NCBI GenBank assembly: GCA_934254825.1
Contig: CAKQMB010000016.1
Coordinates: 1-45,441, forward strand
DNA length: 45,441 bases
Reading direction: 5' to 3'
From: an uncultured Clostridia bacterium
GTDB taxonomy: Bacteria > Bacillota > Clostridia > Christensenellales > Borkfalkiaceae
Below, in pieces: positions 32,201 to 39,979 of the stretch. The position numbers were made by a program, and so were the translations under genes. Below the pieces are notes generated by a model. It searched no databases. It was not told the origin of the DNA and saw only the letters and a list, made by a program, of their open reading frames with translations. Each line of letters starts with the position of its first letter. Position 1 is the first letter of the stretch.

Positions 32201-33808
32201 ATGTACCATTATACAGACGAACAGTTATCCTCGATGAAAAAAGTCGAAGCGACAAGAGAAGAACGTCTCAACAAACTTTTCCCGAGAATGACGGCGGACG
32301 AAAAAGACGCCGTTCTGAAAGAAAATCACCCCGATTATATCGAATCGGCTTACGAAACGCTTAAAGTCGGCGAGAACAAAGGCGATAAGGTTCTGCACGA
32401 ACTTGCTGACCTTTTGCAGGGAAAATCGAGAACGCTCGGCTTAAAGGTCGACCTCGAACATCCCGATTACGAAACCGACGTTCTGGTTATCGGCGGCGGC
32501 GGCGCGGGATCTTCCGCGGCTATCACCGCTTCGAACGCGGGCGCGAAAGTTATGATCGTAACCAAGCTCCGTATCGGCGACGCCAACACGATGATGGCGG
32601 AAGGCGGAATACAGGCGGCGGACAAAGAAAACGACAGCCCCGCGATACATTATCTCGACGCGTTCGGCGGCGGACATTTCGCCGCGAAGCCCGAACTTCT
32701 GAAAAAGCTCGTTTACGAAGCTCCTTCGGCGATAAAATGGCTTTCCGACCTCGGCGTTATGTTCGATAAGGACGAGAACGGAAATATGATAACCACGCAC
32801 GGCGGCGGCACTTCGAGAAAGAGAATGCACGCTTGTAAGGACTATTCGGGCGCGGAGATAATGAGAACTCTTCGCGACGAGGTCTTAAACAGAGGTATTC
32901 CCGTTGTCGATTTCACGGCGGCGATAGAAATAATCAAAGACGAAAACGGCAAAGCGGCGGGCGCAGTGCTTATGAATATGGAAACGGAAGAAATTCTCGT
33001 TGCCAAAGCTAAGACCGTTATCATCGCCACGGGCGGCGCGGGCAGACTTCATTATCAGGGTTTCCCCACGAGTAACCATTACGGCGCGACTGCGGACGGA
33101 CTTATTCTCGCGTACCGCGCGGGCGCGAAGCTCCTTTACGCCGACACGTTGCAGTATCATCCCACGGGCGTTGCGGAACCCACTCAGGTTTTCGGCGCGC
33201 TCGTTACCGAAAAGGTACGTTCGCTCGGCGCTCAGCTCGTAAACAAGAACGGCGAAGCGTTCGTTTATTCTCTCGAAACGAGAGACGTAACCGCGGCTTC
33301 GATTATAAGAGAATGCAAAAAACGCGGCAACAGCGTTAAAACCACGGACGGCGAAGGCGTCTGGCTCGATACGCCCATGATCGAAAAAATCGGCGGCGAG
33401 GGAACTATCCTGAAAAGAATTCCCGCAATGTACCGTATGTTCGAAAAATACGGCATCGATATAAGAAAAGAGCCTATTCTGGTTTATCCCACCCTTCATT
33501 ATCAGAACGGCGGTATAGATATAAACGACACTTGCGAAACGACGAAAGTGGAGAATTTGTTCGTTGCGGGCGAAGCCGTAGGAGGAATTCACGGCAGAAA
33601 CCGTCTGATGGGCAATTCGCTTCTCGACGTAATCGTTTTCGGAAGAGACGCAGGGTTGTCCGCGGCGGAAAAATCCAAAACGGTTAAAACGGGCAAGCTT
33701 ACGCTCGAACACGTCGAAAAATTCGAGAAAGAACTCGAAAAGGCGGGGATCAAGCCCGAAAAGCTTTCGCCGCAAATTCTTCCCGATTACAGACGTAAGG
33801 ACTTATAA
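32201..33808 (+). CDS. Fumarate reductase/succinate dehydrogenase-type flavoprotein
   Basis: 535 residues. An unusual N-terminal extension of about 90 mostly helical residues precedes the FAD motif VLVIGGGGAGSSAA (G98 onward). Active-site residues of the family are present: H320 in QYHPTGV, R361 in TRDVTAAS (the proton donor in fumarate reductases), H433 in HYQNGGI and the Arg of GRNRLMGNSLLDVIVFGR. It should reduce fumarate to succinate. L-aspartate oxidase is a related possibility but the neighbouring Fe-S subunit, fumarase and malate dehydrogenase favour fumarate reductase. There is no twin-arginine signal and no FrdC/D anchor gene, so the enzyme is probably cytosolic and draws electrons from Hdr-Flx rather than quinone. 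Confidence 0.82.
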   Translation: MYHYTDEQLSSMKKVEATREERLNKLFPRMTADEKDAVLKENHPDYIESAYETLKVGENKGDKVLHELADLLQGKSRTLGLKVDLEHPDYETDVLVIGGGGAGSSAAITASNAGAKVMIVTKLRIGDANTMMAEGGIQAADKENDSPAIHYLDAFGGGHFAAKPELLKKLVYEAPSAIKWLSDLGVMFDKDENGNMITTHGGGTSRKRMHACKDYSGAEIMRTLRDEVLNRGIPVVDFTAAIEIIKDENGKAAGAVLMNMETEEILVAKAKTVIIATGGAGRLHYQGFPTSNHYGATADGLILAYRAGAKLLYADTLQYHPTGVAEPTQVFGALVTEKVRSLGAQLVNKNGEAFVYSLETRDVTAASIIRECKKRGNSVKTTDGEGVWLDTPMIEKIGGEGTILKRIPAMYRMFEKYGIDIRKEPILVYPTLHYQNGGIDINDTCETTKVENLFVAGEAVGGIHGRNRLMGNSLLDVIVFGRDAGLSAAEKSKTVKTGKLTLEHVEKFEKELEKAGIKPEKLSPQILPDYRRKDL

Positions 33809-33835
33809 AAACAAGAAACAGGAGAAAAATTCAAT

Positions 33836-34168
33836 ATGTACGGAACATTGGCAACGATTTGCGAAATCACGTTCCTGATTTGCTTCGGAGCGTCCTGGCC
33901 TTTTAACATTATCAGGGCGTACAAGGCTCGCACGGCAAAGGGAACAAGCGTGCTTTTTATGTCGCTCATCGCGGCAGGTTATGTGGCGGGTATTTTTAAA
34001 ATGATATTCACGCTTCTCGGCGACGGTTCGCTTAAACCTCTCGGTTGGGTCGCTTTCGCGTTTTATTTCATCAATCTCGCGCTTGTAACGACGGGTATAA
34101 TAATTTATTTCAGAAACAAAAAACTCGACGAAAAGAGTTCGGAAAAAGATTCGGCGAAAAACGCCTGA
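33836..34168 (+). CDS. Small three-helix membrane protein, PQ-loop/SemiSWEET-like
   Basis: 110 residues with three predicted membrane helices (about 5-25, 40-62, 70-95) and a charged tail. The first loop reads WPFNIIRAYKARTAKGTSVLF, reminiscent of the P-Q/N-x-x-x-x-x-K-x-K-S-x-x-x-S signature of PQ-loop and SemiSWEET transporters, which work as dimers. It contains no histidine, so it cannot be a haem-b anchor of the fumarate reductase that precedes it. Embedded in the operon 27 bases after the flavoprotein, it could export a fermentation product or a sugar; that is a guess. Confidence 0.65.
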   Translation: MYGTLATICEITFLICFGASWPFNIIRAYKARTAKGTSVLFMSLIAAGYVAGIFKMIFTLLGDGSLKPLGWVAFAFYFINLALVTTGIIIYFRNKKLDEKSSEKDSAKNA

Positions 34169-34202
34169 AATCGTCTAAAAAAATTAAACAGAGGATAAAA
34201 AT

Positions 34203-34445
34203 ATGGTTAAAGTTACGGTTTGTATAGGCAGTTCCTGTCACATCAAAGGTTCGCGTCAGGTTGTCGAGGAGCTTAAAAATCTTATCGTCGAAAACAATAT
34301 CGACGATAAAGTCGAGCTTTCGGGAACGTTCTGCATGGGCAGATGCCAGGAAGGCGTTTGCGTTACGGTCGACGGCGATTTCCATTCGGTAACGCCGGGA
34401 AACGTCGACGAATTTTTCAAGGAAGCAATTCTTCCCAGAGCTTAA
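34203..34445 (+). CDS. Thioredoxin-like [2Fe-2S] ferredoxin
   Basis: 80 residues. Cysteines occur as C-x4-C (CIGSSC) near the N-terminus and C-x3-C (CMGRC) plus a Cys six residues further (GVC) in the middle, with G-x-x-H-x-x-G-S after the first pair. This is the pattern of the NuoE/HndA/HydC thioredoxin-like [2Fe-2S] fold but stripped to the ferredoxin domain. It probably ferries electrons within the operon. GAGGATAAAAAT lies upstream of the ATG. It is followed by short tandem repeats and a hairpin before the hydrogenase gene. Confidence 0.85.
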   Translation: MVKVTVCIGSSCHIKGSRQVVEELKNLIVENNIDDKVELSGTFCMGRCQEGVCVTVDGDFHSVTPGNVDEFFKEAILPRA

Positions 34446-34494
34446 AATAAGCGCCGAGCTTAAAATACTGAGCTTAAAATACGGAGCTTAAAAC
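34438..34494 (+). repeat. Four copies of GAGCTTAAAA
   Basis: Copies begin at 34438, 34456, 34470 and 34484, the last three at 14-base spacing. The first spans the ferredoxin stop codon, so the repeat appears to have grown from the end of that gene. Confidence 0.85.
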
Positions 34495-34508
34495 AATACG
34501 GCGGCAAG

Positions 34509-34533
34509 CCTCGCGGAATAGTGCGGGGTTTTT
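34509..34533 (+). terminator. Weak terminator or attenuator before the hydrogenase gene
   Basis: CCTCGC pairs with GCGGGG (6 bp, one G-U), loop GGAATAGT, then five T. It could reduce expression of the hydrogenase relative to the operon upstream. Confidence 0.5.
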
Positions 34534-34554
34534 CGCTTGTAAATCGGAGTTAAG

Positions 34555-36000
34555 ATGGAAAATATTAAGAAATTCGACACGAGGGTTCAACACCTCAAAT
34601 ATAAAGTTCTTCGCGAGGTCGCCCGCAAAGCCTGGGCGGGAACGCTTTTCGAGGAGTCTATGGATATTCCGAAGATAATCGTCCCCGGGAAAGTTCCCAC
34701 GATGCGTTGTTGCGTATATAAGGAAAGGGCGATTTTGGGCGAAAGAGTAAAGTACGCGATGAGCGGCGCGAAAGGCGATCCCGGGATCATTCAGGTTATC
34801 GACATAGCCTGCGACGAATGCCCGGTCAACGGCTACGAGGTTTCCACGGCTTGCAGAGGTTGTCTTGCTCACCGTTGTAAGGACGCCTGCCGTTTCGGAG
34901 CGATTTCGTTCGATCAGAACCACGTCGCGCATATCGACAAATCGCTTTGCAAGGAGTGCGGAGCATGCTCCAAAGTCTGCCCTTACAACGCGATAAGAAA
35001 TAACAAACGCCCCTGCGAAATGGCTTGCAAGGTAAACGCTATATCCATGGGCGAGGAAAAACAGGCTTGCATAAATCACGATAAATGTATCTCCTGCGGA
35101 GCTTGCGTTTATCAGTGTCCGTTCGGCGCGATAACCGACAAATCGTTTATCGTCGACGCGATAAATATAATCAAGGAAAGCGAAAACAACGAGAAATACA
35201 AGGTATTTGCAGTCGTCGCTCCGTCCATTTCTTCGCAGTTCAGCTACGCTAAGCTCGGTCAGGTCATATCGGGTCTTAAAGAACTCGGTTTCCACACCGT
35301 GATAGAAGCCGCTCTCGGCGCGGATATGGTCGCTCTGGACGAGTCCAAGGAACTTGCCGAAAAAGGCTTCCTCACAAGCTCGTGCTGTCCCGCTTTCGTC
35401 GATTTCGTTGAAAAGAACTTCCCGCAGCTCAAACAGTTCGTTTCGAGCAACCCCTCTCCCATGGCGGCTATCGCGAAGTATCTTAAAAAGAACGAAAGTC
35501 CTTGCAAGATCATTTTCATAGGACCTTGCACGGCGAAGAAAGCCGAGGTTCAGAAAGAGAAAGTCAAGGAGTTTGTGGACGTTGCGCTCACGTTCGAGGA
35601 GCTTCAAGCTCTTTTCGACAGCAGAGATATCGATATAACCACGCTCGACGAGGGCGTTTTGGATAACGCTTCGTATTTCGGCAGAATTTTCGCTCGCACG
35701 GGCGGTCTTTCGGACGCCGTTTCAGAAGCCGTAAAGGAACAGGGGCTTACCGATTTCGAGCTTAAACCCTGTGTTTGCGACGGTATCGAGCAGTGCAAGA
35801 TCGCGCTTTTAAAAAAGAGCAGAAATCTTCTCGACGCAAACTTTATCGAGGGTATGGCTTGTATCAACGGCTGTATAGGCGGCGCGGGCTGTCTCACTCA
35901 CGGCGAAAAGAACAAAGCCGAAGTCGATAAATACGGCAAAGAGGCTTACGAAAAAACGATAACCGACGCGGTTTCCGTCCTCAAACACAACGAAGACTGA
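34555..36000 (+). CDS. [FeFe] hydrogenase, group-B-like
   Basis: 481 residues. The N-terminal 190 residues have many cysteines: CDECPVNG, CRGCLAHRCKDAC, CKECGACSKVCP, CEMAC and CISCGACVYQCP, giving several [4Fe-4S] clusters in the arrangement of group B enzymes. The H-cluster domain shows the three binding loops in altered form: TSSCCPAF (L1; Phe where classical HydA has Trp), GPCTAKKAE (L2; Gly where HydA has Met) and EGMACINGCIGGAG (L3). It should use ferredoxin to evolve or take up H2, in the cytosol. It follows the [2Fe-2S] ferredoxin gene and ends the cluster; no HydEFG maturases are in the window. The altered loops mean its activity may be sensory or biased rather than high-turnover. 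Confidence 0.88.
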   Translation: MENIKKFDTRVQHLKYKVLREVARKAWAGTLFEESMDIPKIIVPGKVPTMRCCVYKERAILGERVKYAMSGAKGDPGIIQVIDIACDECPVNGYEVSTACRGCLAHRCKDACRFGAISFDQNHVAHIDKSLCKECGACSKVCPYNAIRNNKRPCEMACKVNAISMGEEKQACINHDKCISCGACVYQCPFGAITDKSFIVDAINIIKESENNEKYKVFAVVAPSISSQFSYAKLGQVISGLKELGFHTVIEAALGADMVALDESKELAEKGFLTSSCCPAFVDFVEKNFPQLKQFVSSNPSPMAAIAKYLKKNESPCKIIFIGPCTAKKAEVQKEKVKEFVDVALTFEELQALFDSRDIDITTLDEGVLDNASYFGRIFARTGGLSDAVSEAVKEQGLTDFELKPCVCDGIEQCKIALLKKSRNLLDANFIEGMACINGCIGGAGCLTHGEKNKAEVDKYGKEAYEKTITDAVSVLKHNED

Positions 36001-36055
36001 ACGCAAAATTTCGGATATAAAACAGTAAAAGGTCGACCGATGTCGAAATGAAATT

Positions 36056-36089
36056 ATTCCACGGAAATTTCCGTGGAATTTTCATTTTT
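36056..36089 (+). terminator. Terminator after the hydrogenase gene
   Basis: A perfect 24-base palindrome, ATTCCACGGAAA and its complement, followed by T-rich sequence. Confidence 0.75.
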
Positions 36090-36158
36090 CGGGGGTATAT
36101 TTACGAGAAATTTTCAAACGCGTGTAGTAATATATTTCTCGGATAGAGGAAGAAGCTT

Positions 36159-37409
36159 ATGGGAAAGAAAAAGACAGGGAAAAAGAAGAATAACAATCGC
36201 AATAATCAGGGTAATCGCCGTAGCGACGTAACCCGCGCGAACAACGCGAAAACAGCGGCGAAAAACAACGTAAAAGTAACAAATAACGCGGGTGATAAAA
36301 CAAGCGGCGCGAAAAAAGGCAACATTCTGACGATCGGCAGCGTGGACGCTACGACGGGTACGCCGAAGCAGAAAAAAATCGCGCTCGTGGCGTATTTTTT
36401 CACTATGCTCAGCTTTATCGGACCGATAGCTTATCTAATTTTCAAAATTATTTTCGGTTCGTTCGACACGATAGGCGAGGGGTTCAACACCAAAGCCGAT
36501 TACGCGCTAATGATTGCGGAATGCGTTCTCGGCATTATCGTCATACACATTCCGAGTCTGCTCGCGCATAAATTCAAATTCGAGATCCCGTTCTTTTTGT
36601 ATATCGCCTACATAATTTTCCTGTATTGTTCGATATTTTTAGGCGAGGCGCAAAGCTTTTACTATAAAATTCCTCATTGGGACACCGTGCTTCACGCTAT
36701 GAGCAGTCTTATGCTCGGGTTTTTCGGTTTTATGTTCATAACGATCTTAAACCGCGACGAGCATACGCTTATGCGACTTTCGCCCTTTTTCGTAAGCCTT
36801 TTCGCGTTTTGTTTCGCCGTCACGATCGGCGCGATATGGGAGATTTACGAGTTTACCATGGACGGACTTATGGGGTTCAATATGCAGAAGCACTCCACGG
36901 CAAACGGAGTTCCGCTCGAAGGTCATCTCGCGCTTGTCGACACAATGAAAGATATAATAATCGACGCGATAGGAGCTTTTTCGGCTTCGCTTATTGGTTA
37001 TATCGGGCTTAAACAAAACAAAAAATGGATGATTCCGAAGCTCAGTTTTCCCGAAAGCGCGGCTCTGGACAAAAACGGTAATCCCGTTGCCGATCTGAAA
37101 GCCGATAATCTTTCAAACGCGGAAGAAGCGGCGACTGCCGACGGCACTGTCTCCGCGAAAAATCTTAAAATCGAAACCTGCGCGGATAATGCGGTTTTGT
37201 CGAACGAAACGCCTGCGACGAACGCGACGACCGGGGCAAACGAAACGCCTGCGACGAACGCAACGATTGCGACTAACGAGGCTTCGGATGAGTTCGGAAC
37301 AGCGGAAAGCTCCGTGAAATCCGCCTGCGCGGCAATAACGGACAACACCGAAACGCCCTCCGCAAGCAGTGCGGACGATCTTGTATTATCCGATAAAATT
37401 ACGGTTTAA
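36159..37409 (+). CDS. DUF2238-like multi-pass membrane protein with low-complexity ends
   Basis: 416 residues. About 70 N-terminal residues are Lys/Asn/Arg-rich. Six or so membrane helices lie between residues 75 and 290. HWDTVLHAMSSLMLGFFG, GAIWEIYEFTMDGLMGF and DTMKDIIIDAIGA match conserved parts of the YjdF/DUF2238 family (D-x-x-LH, W-E-x-x-E, D-T-x-x-D). The His, Glu and Asp residues in membrane helices hint at metal binding, but the family's function is unknown. The C-terminal 120 residues are acidic and Ala/Thr-rich, with an ETPATNAT unit repeated twice. AGAGGAAGAAGCTT precedes the ATG. It is monocistronic between two terminators. Confidence 0.65.
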   Translation: MGKKKTGKKKNNNRNNQGNRRSDVTRANNAKTAAKNNVKVTNNAGDKTSGAKKGNILTIGSVDATTGTPKQKKIALVAYFFTMLSFIGPIAYLIFKIIFGSFDTIGEGFNTKADYALMIAECVLGIIVIHIPSLLAHKFKFEIPFFLYIAYIIFLYCSIFLGEAQSFYYKIPHWDTVLHAMSSLMLGFFGFMFITILNRDEHTLMRLSPFFVSLFAFCFAVTIGAIWEIYEFTMDGLMGFNMQKHSTANGVPLEGHLALVDTMKDIIIDAIGAFSASLIGYIGLKQNKKWMIPKLSFPESAALDKNGNPVADLKADNLSNAEEAATADGTVSAKNLKIETCADNAVLSNETPATNATTGANETPATNATIATNEASDEFGTAESSVKSACAAITDNTETPSASSADDLVLSDKITV

Positions 37410-37427
37410 AATCAAAAATGTAAACGC

Positions 37428-37457
37428 AAACGCAAACGATTTTCGTTTGCGTTTTTT
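37428..37457 (+). terminator. Terminator after the DUF2238-like gene
   Basis: AAACGCAAACG pairs with CGTTTGCGTTT (11 bp), loop ATTTT, followed by T. Confidence 0.85.
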
Positions 37458-37567
37458 CATGCGTTTTTTTGCTTATTTTATATAAAACCAAGTAGTGGGC
37501 GAATATTGTTCGCCCGATTTTTATTATATATTTTTGTCTCGGTCTTTCGGGAAAAGCGGTTTTGCCC

Positions 37568-37632
37568 GCGGCTGATGTAAAATGTCGGTAAAGTTTAAAC
37601 GCGGCTGATGTAAAATGTTTGTAAAGTTTAAA
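37568..37632 (+). repeat. Two tandem 33-bp repeats upstream of the lipoprotein promoter
   Basis: Units at 37568-37600 and 37601-37632 share GCGGCTGATGTAAAATGT and GTAAAGTTTAAA, differing at two bases. They end about 30 bases before the -35 box and could be activator sites. The rest of the gap (37458-37567) shows nothing recognisable. Confidence 0.8.
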
Positions 37633-37660
37633 TATTTCTTACAAAAAATGTCAGTGAGTA

Positions 37661-37689
37661 TTGACGACGGCTTTTGAATAGGTTATAAT
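37661..37689 (+). promoter_or_regulatory. Promoter of the lipoprotein pair
   Basis: TTGACG (37661-37666), 17-base spacer, TATAAT (37684-37689). Confidence 0.85.
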
Positions 37690-37784
37690 AAAACAAACGA
37701 CAGTTCTACGATTTTGAAAGTATGAAAAATTACCGCAAAACGAAGAACGTTCCTTCGGAGAATAAATAAGAAAGGAGACAAAAA

Positions 37785-38546
37785 ATGAAAAAGAGAATAA
37801 CGGCACAGATACTTTTATTTATATTTATAGCTTGCTTCGGGATAAGCCTTTCGGGTTGTGAAAATAGAAAATTCGGGCAGATCCCTTTGCGCGATTCGGG
37901 GTATTATATTTACACGGCTTTTGAAAATCAAGATAATACACGGATATTAGGATTAACCGACAAAGGCAAAGAACAGGAATACCTTGTAATTCCGGAGAGT
38001 ATAGACGGAAAACGTGTTAAACGTATAGGATGTGTAAATGCCCTAGAATCGGACAGAGTTGAGGAGGTGTACGGAAACAGTTCATATTCTGATTTTAAGA
38101 GTGCGAAGTTAAAAAAGATATTTATAAATTCTGATATAGAAATATATTCTTACTGGGCATCTTTTAATATACATTCGGATTCTCCTGAATTTGAGGGGTT
38201 ATTTTATGTAAAAAATAACAAATGTTATGTATCTGTCGATCCGTATTACTATTTTACCAGAGATAATCAAAAATGTCGTAAAGCAAATGTGTCTTATTTT
38301 TACAACTTTGAAAAAGCTGAAAACGACGGGTATTATTGGATAGATAATTATGATTACGGAACAAAAATTGACTTTGTACCCGAAAATCCTAAACGAGACT
38401 GGTATATTTTCGACGGATGGTATAAAGAAAAGGAATGCATAAACAAATGGGACTTTGAAAAAGACGTGTTACCCGAAGAACTACTAGATGAGGACGGAAA
38501 TACTGTTTTTCAGGAAACAAAACTGTTTGCAAAATGGACAGTATAA
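37785..38546 (+). CDS. Lipoprotein with C-terminal Listeria-Bacteroides repeat, paralog 1
   Basis: 253 residues. The signal peptide MKKRITAQILLFIFIACFGI ends in the lipobox LSGC (Cys25), so the mature protein is lipid-anchored outside the membrane. The middle is unassigned. Residues about 188-252 (TKIDFVPENPKRDWYIFDGWYKE...FAKWTV) match the InlB B-repeat/Listeria-Bacteroides repeat, a small beta-grasp fold common in surface proteins of gut Firmicutes. AAAGGAGAC precedes the ATG. The next gene is its tandem paralog, 37 bases away. Function is unknown; an adhesive or sensing role on the cell surface is an inference. Confidence 0.85.
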   Translation: MKKRITAQILLFIFIACFGISLSGCENRKFGQIPLRDSGYYIYTAFENQDNTRILGLTDKGKEQEYLVIPESIDGKRVKRIGCVNALESDRVEEVYGNSSYSDFKSAKLKKIFINSDIEIYSYWASFNIHSDSPEFEGLFYVKNNKCYVSVDPYYYFTRDNQKCRKANVSYFYNFEKAENDGYYWIDNYDYGTKIDFVPENPKRDWYIFDGWYKEKECINKWDFEKDVLPEELLDEDGNTVFQETKLFAKWTV

Positions 38547-38583
38547 CAAATAAAAACAAAAAAAATATTAAGGAGATAAAAAA

Positions 38584-39351
38584 ATGAAAAAGAGAATAAC
38601 GGCACAGATACTTTTATTTATATTTATAGCTTGCTTCGGGATAAGCCTTTCGGGTTGTGAAAATGGAAAATTCGGGCAAATCCCTTTGCGCGATTCGGGG
38701 TATTATATTTACACGGCTATTGAAAATCGAGATAATACACGGATATTAGGATTAACCGACAAAGGCAAAGAACAGGAATATCTTATTATTCCCGAAAGTA
38801 TCGAAGGAAAACGCGTTAGCCAGGTCGGTTGTGCTAACGGTATCGAAACAAACCGAGTAAAAGAATTGTACGGAGAGACATATTCGGATTTTCAAAGCGA
38901 AAAACTCAAAAAAGTTTTCGTAACATCGAACGTGGTGATGCGTTCTGGATGGGGAAACAGTCGAGCGTTTAAAAAAGCGCCGAATTTCGAAGGATTATTT
39001 TATTTAAAGAACGAAGACGATTCTATACAAATGGATCATTACACATTACCGATACTCGGTAGTATTGAATGGCATATAAAAGCAAACATTTCATATTTCT
39101 ATAATTACGAAAATGCGGAGAACGCGGGATATTATTGGATTGATAATTGTGATTACGGTTCAAAAATCGAGTATATCCCGAAAGATCCTGAACGAGTCGG
39201 TTATGAGTTTGACGGGTGGTATAAAGAAAAAGAGTGTATAAACAAATGGAATTACGAAACAGACACTTTACCGGAAAAGAAAGAAACAGAAGGCGGCGGA
39301 ATTATTTATCAGGAAACGAAGCTTTATGCTAAGTGGATTGAAATAATATAA
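38584..39351 (+). CDS. Lipoprotein with C-terminal Listeria-Bacteroides repeat, paralog 2
   Basis: 255 residues. Its first 65 residues are almost the same as those of the preceding gene (MKKRITAQILLFIFIACFGI, LSGC, then FGQIPLRDSGYYIYTA), and the DNA there is nearly identical, whereas the central 100 residues differ substantially. The C-terminal repeat (SKIEYIPKDPERVGYEFDGWYKEKE...YAKWIE) is closer to the canonical GYxFDGWYxxxxxxxxW form than in paralog 1. AAGGAG precedes the start. The pair looks like a tandem duplication with later divergence, or with ongoing gene conversion at the 5' end. It is followed 25 bases later by an exported fragment. Confidence 0.85.
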   Translation: MKKRITAQILLFIFIACFGISLSGCENGKFGQIPLRDSGYYIYTAIENRDNTRILGLTDKGKEQEYLIIPESIEGKRVSQVGCANGIETNRVKELYGETYSDFQSEKLKKVFVTSNVVMRSGWGNSRAFKKAPNFEGLFYLKNEDDSIQMDHYTLPILGSIEWHIKANISYFYNYENAENAGYYWIDNCDYGSKIEYIPKDPERVGYEFDGWYKEKECINKWNYETDTLPEKKETEGGGIIYQETKLYAKWIEII

Positions 39352-39376
39352 AAACGATAAAAAGGAGTAACAGCAA

Positions 39377-39781
39377 ATGAAAAAATTTAAAGCAAAAAAA
39401 GCAACTTTAATTGGTATTTTAACTTTTATGTTTCTTGTTTTCTCGCTCGCATTTTTTGATATTAACAACAATATCGCAAAAGCCGCGACAGAAAATGTCA
39501 TAGAAGATTTTACGGGATATAGTTCGGCATTAAGTGAAACAGATCTGTACGATCAAACAAACACTTACAAGTACAATACGGGAAACAGCGGCGATTTAAC
39601 GATAAAAGATTATTTCATAACAAATGCGAGCGGAAAAACGAATGAACGGGTTATTACCGCCGCTCCGCAGATAACCGTTATAACTCACGGGCTTGACGGG
39701 AAAACTGATTGGTTTTCAAGAAAAAAAAGATTTACAAAAGCTTTACATTTCGATAACGTCCATTTGTTTGACTTGTACTGA
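39377..39781 (+). pseudogene. Truncated exported protein, N-terminal fragment of a larger hydrolase-like surface protein
   Basis: 134 codons. MKKFKAKKATLIGILTFMFL...AKAAT is a classical signal peptide. The last third contains APQITVITHGLDGKTDWFS, which looks like the oxyanion-loop HG start of an alpha/beta-hydrolase domain of several hundred residues in related surface proteins. It then runs through an AAAAAAAAGA tract into an unrelated-looking tail and stops. The next 60 bases are a promoter and hairpin, so the rest of the gene has been lost. It could instead be a genuine small secreted protein. AAAGGAG precedes the ATG. Confidence 0.6.
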
Positions 39782-39796
39782 AAATAATAGTATAAT
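39768..39796 (+). promoter_or_regulatory. Promoter of the ABC exporter operon
   Basis: TTGACT (39768-39773), 17-base spacer, TATAAT (39791-39796). The -35 box overlaps the end of the truncated exported-protein frame. Transcription would begin near 39803, leaving a leader of about 175 bases. Confidence 0.8.
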
Positions 39797-39809
39797 CGGT
39801 ACAAATTTT

Positions 39810-39833
39810 GCGGGCGACCGTGCGGTCGCCCGC
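39810..39833 (+). promoter_or_regulatory. 10-bp hairpin at the very 5' end of the ABC exporter transcript
   Basis: GCGGGCGACC-GTGC-GGTCGCCCGC is a perfect inverted repeat beginning about 7 bases after the predicted transcription start. It lacks a strong T run, so it is an operator, a stabilising 5' hairpin, or a terminator for the preceding lipoprotein unit. Confidence 0.55.
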
Positions 39834-39979
39834 ATTCGATAATTTGCATTCAATGATTTGCACGCCATAATTTCCCTATATATCTCGTTATATTTCCTTA
39901 TGTTTTTTATATAATTCGTTATGTTTCGGTCGACGTGCAAACATAAAAATCAAGTCAAAACCAAGAAAAGGAGAGCAAA

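Noticed and set aside
33836..34168. FrdC/SdhC haem anchor
   Set aside because: It has no histidine and a PQ-loop-like signature.
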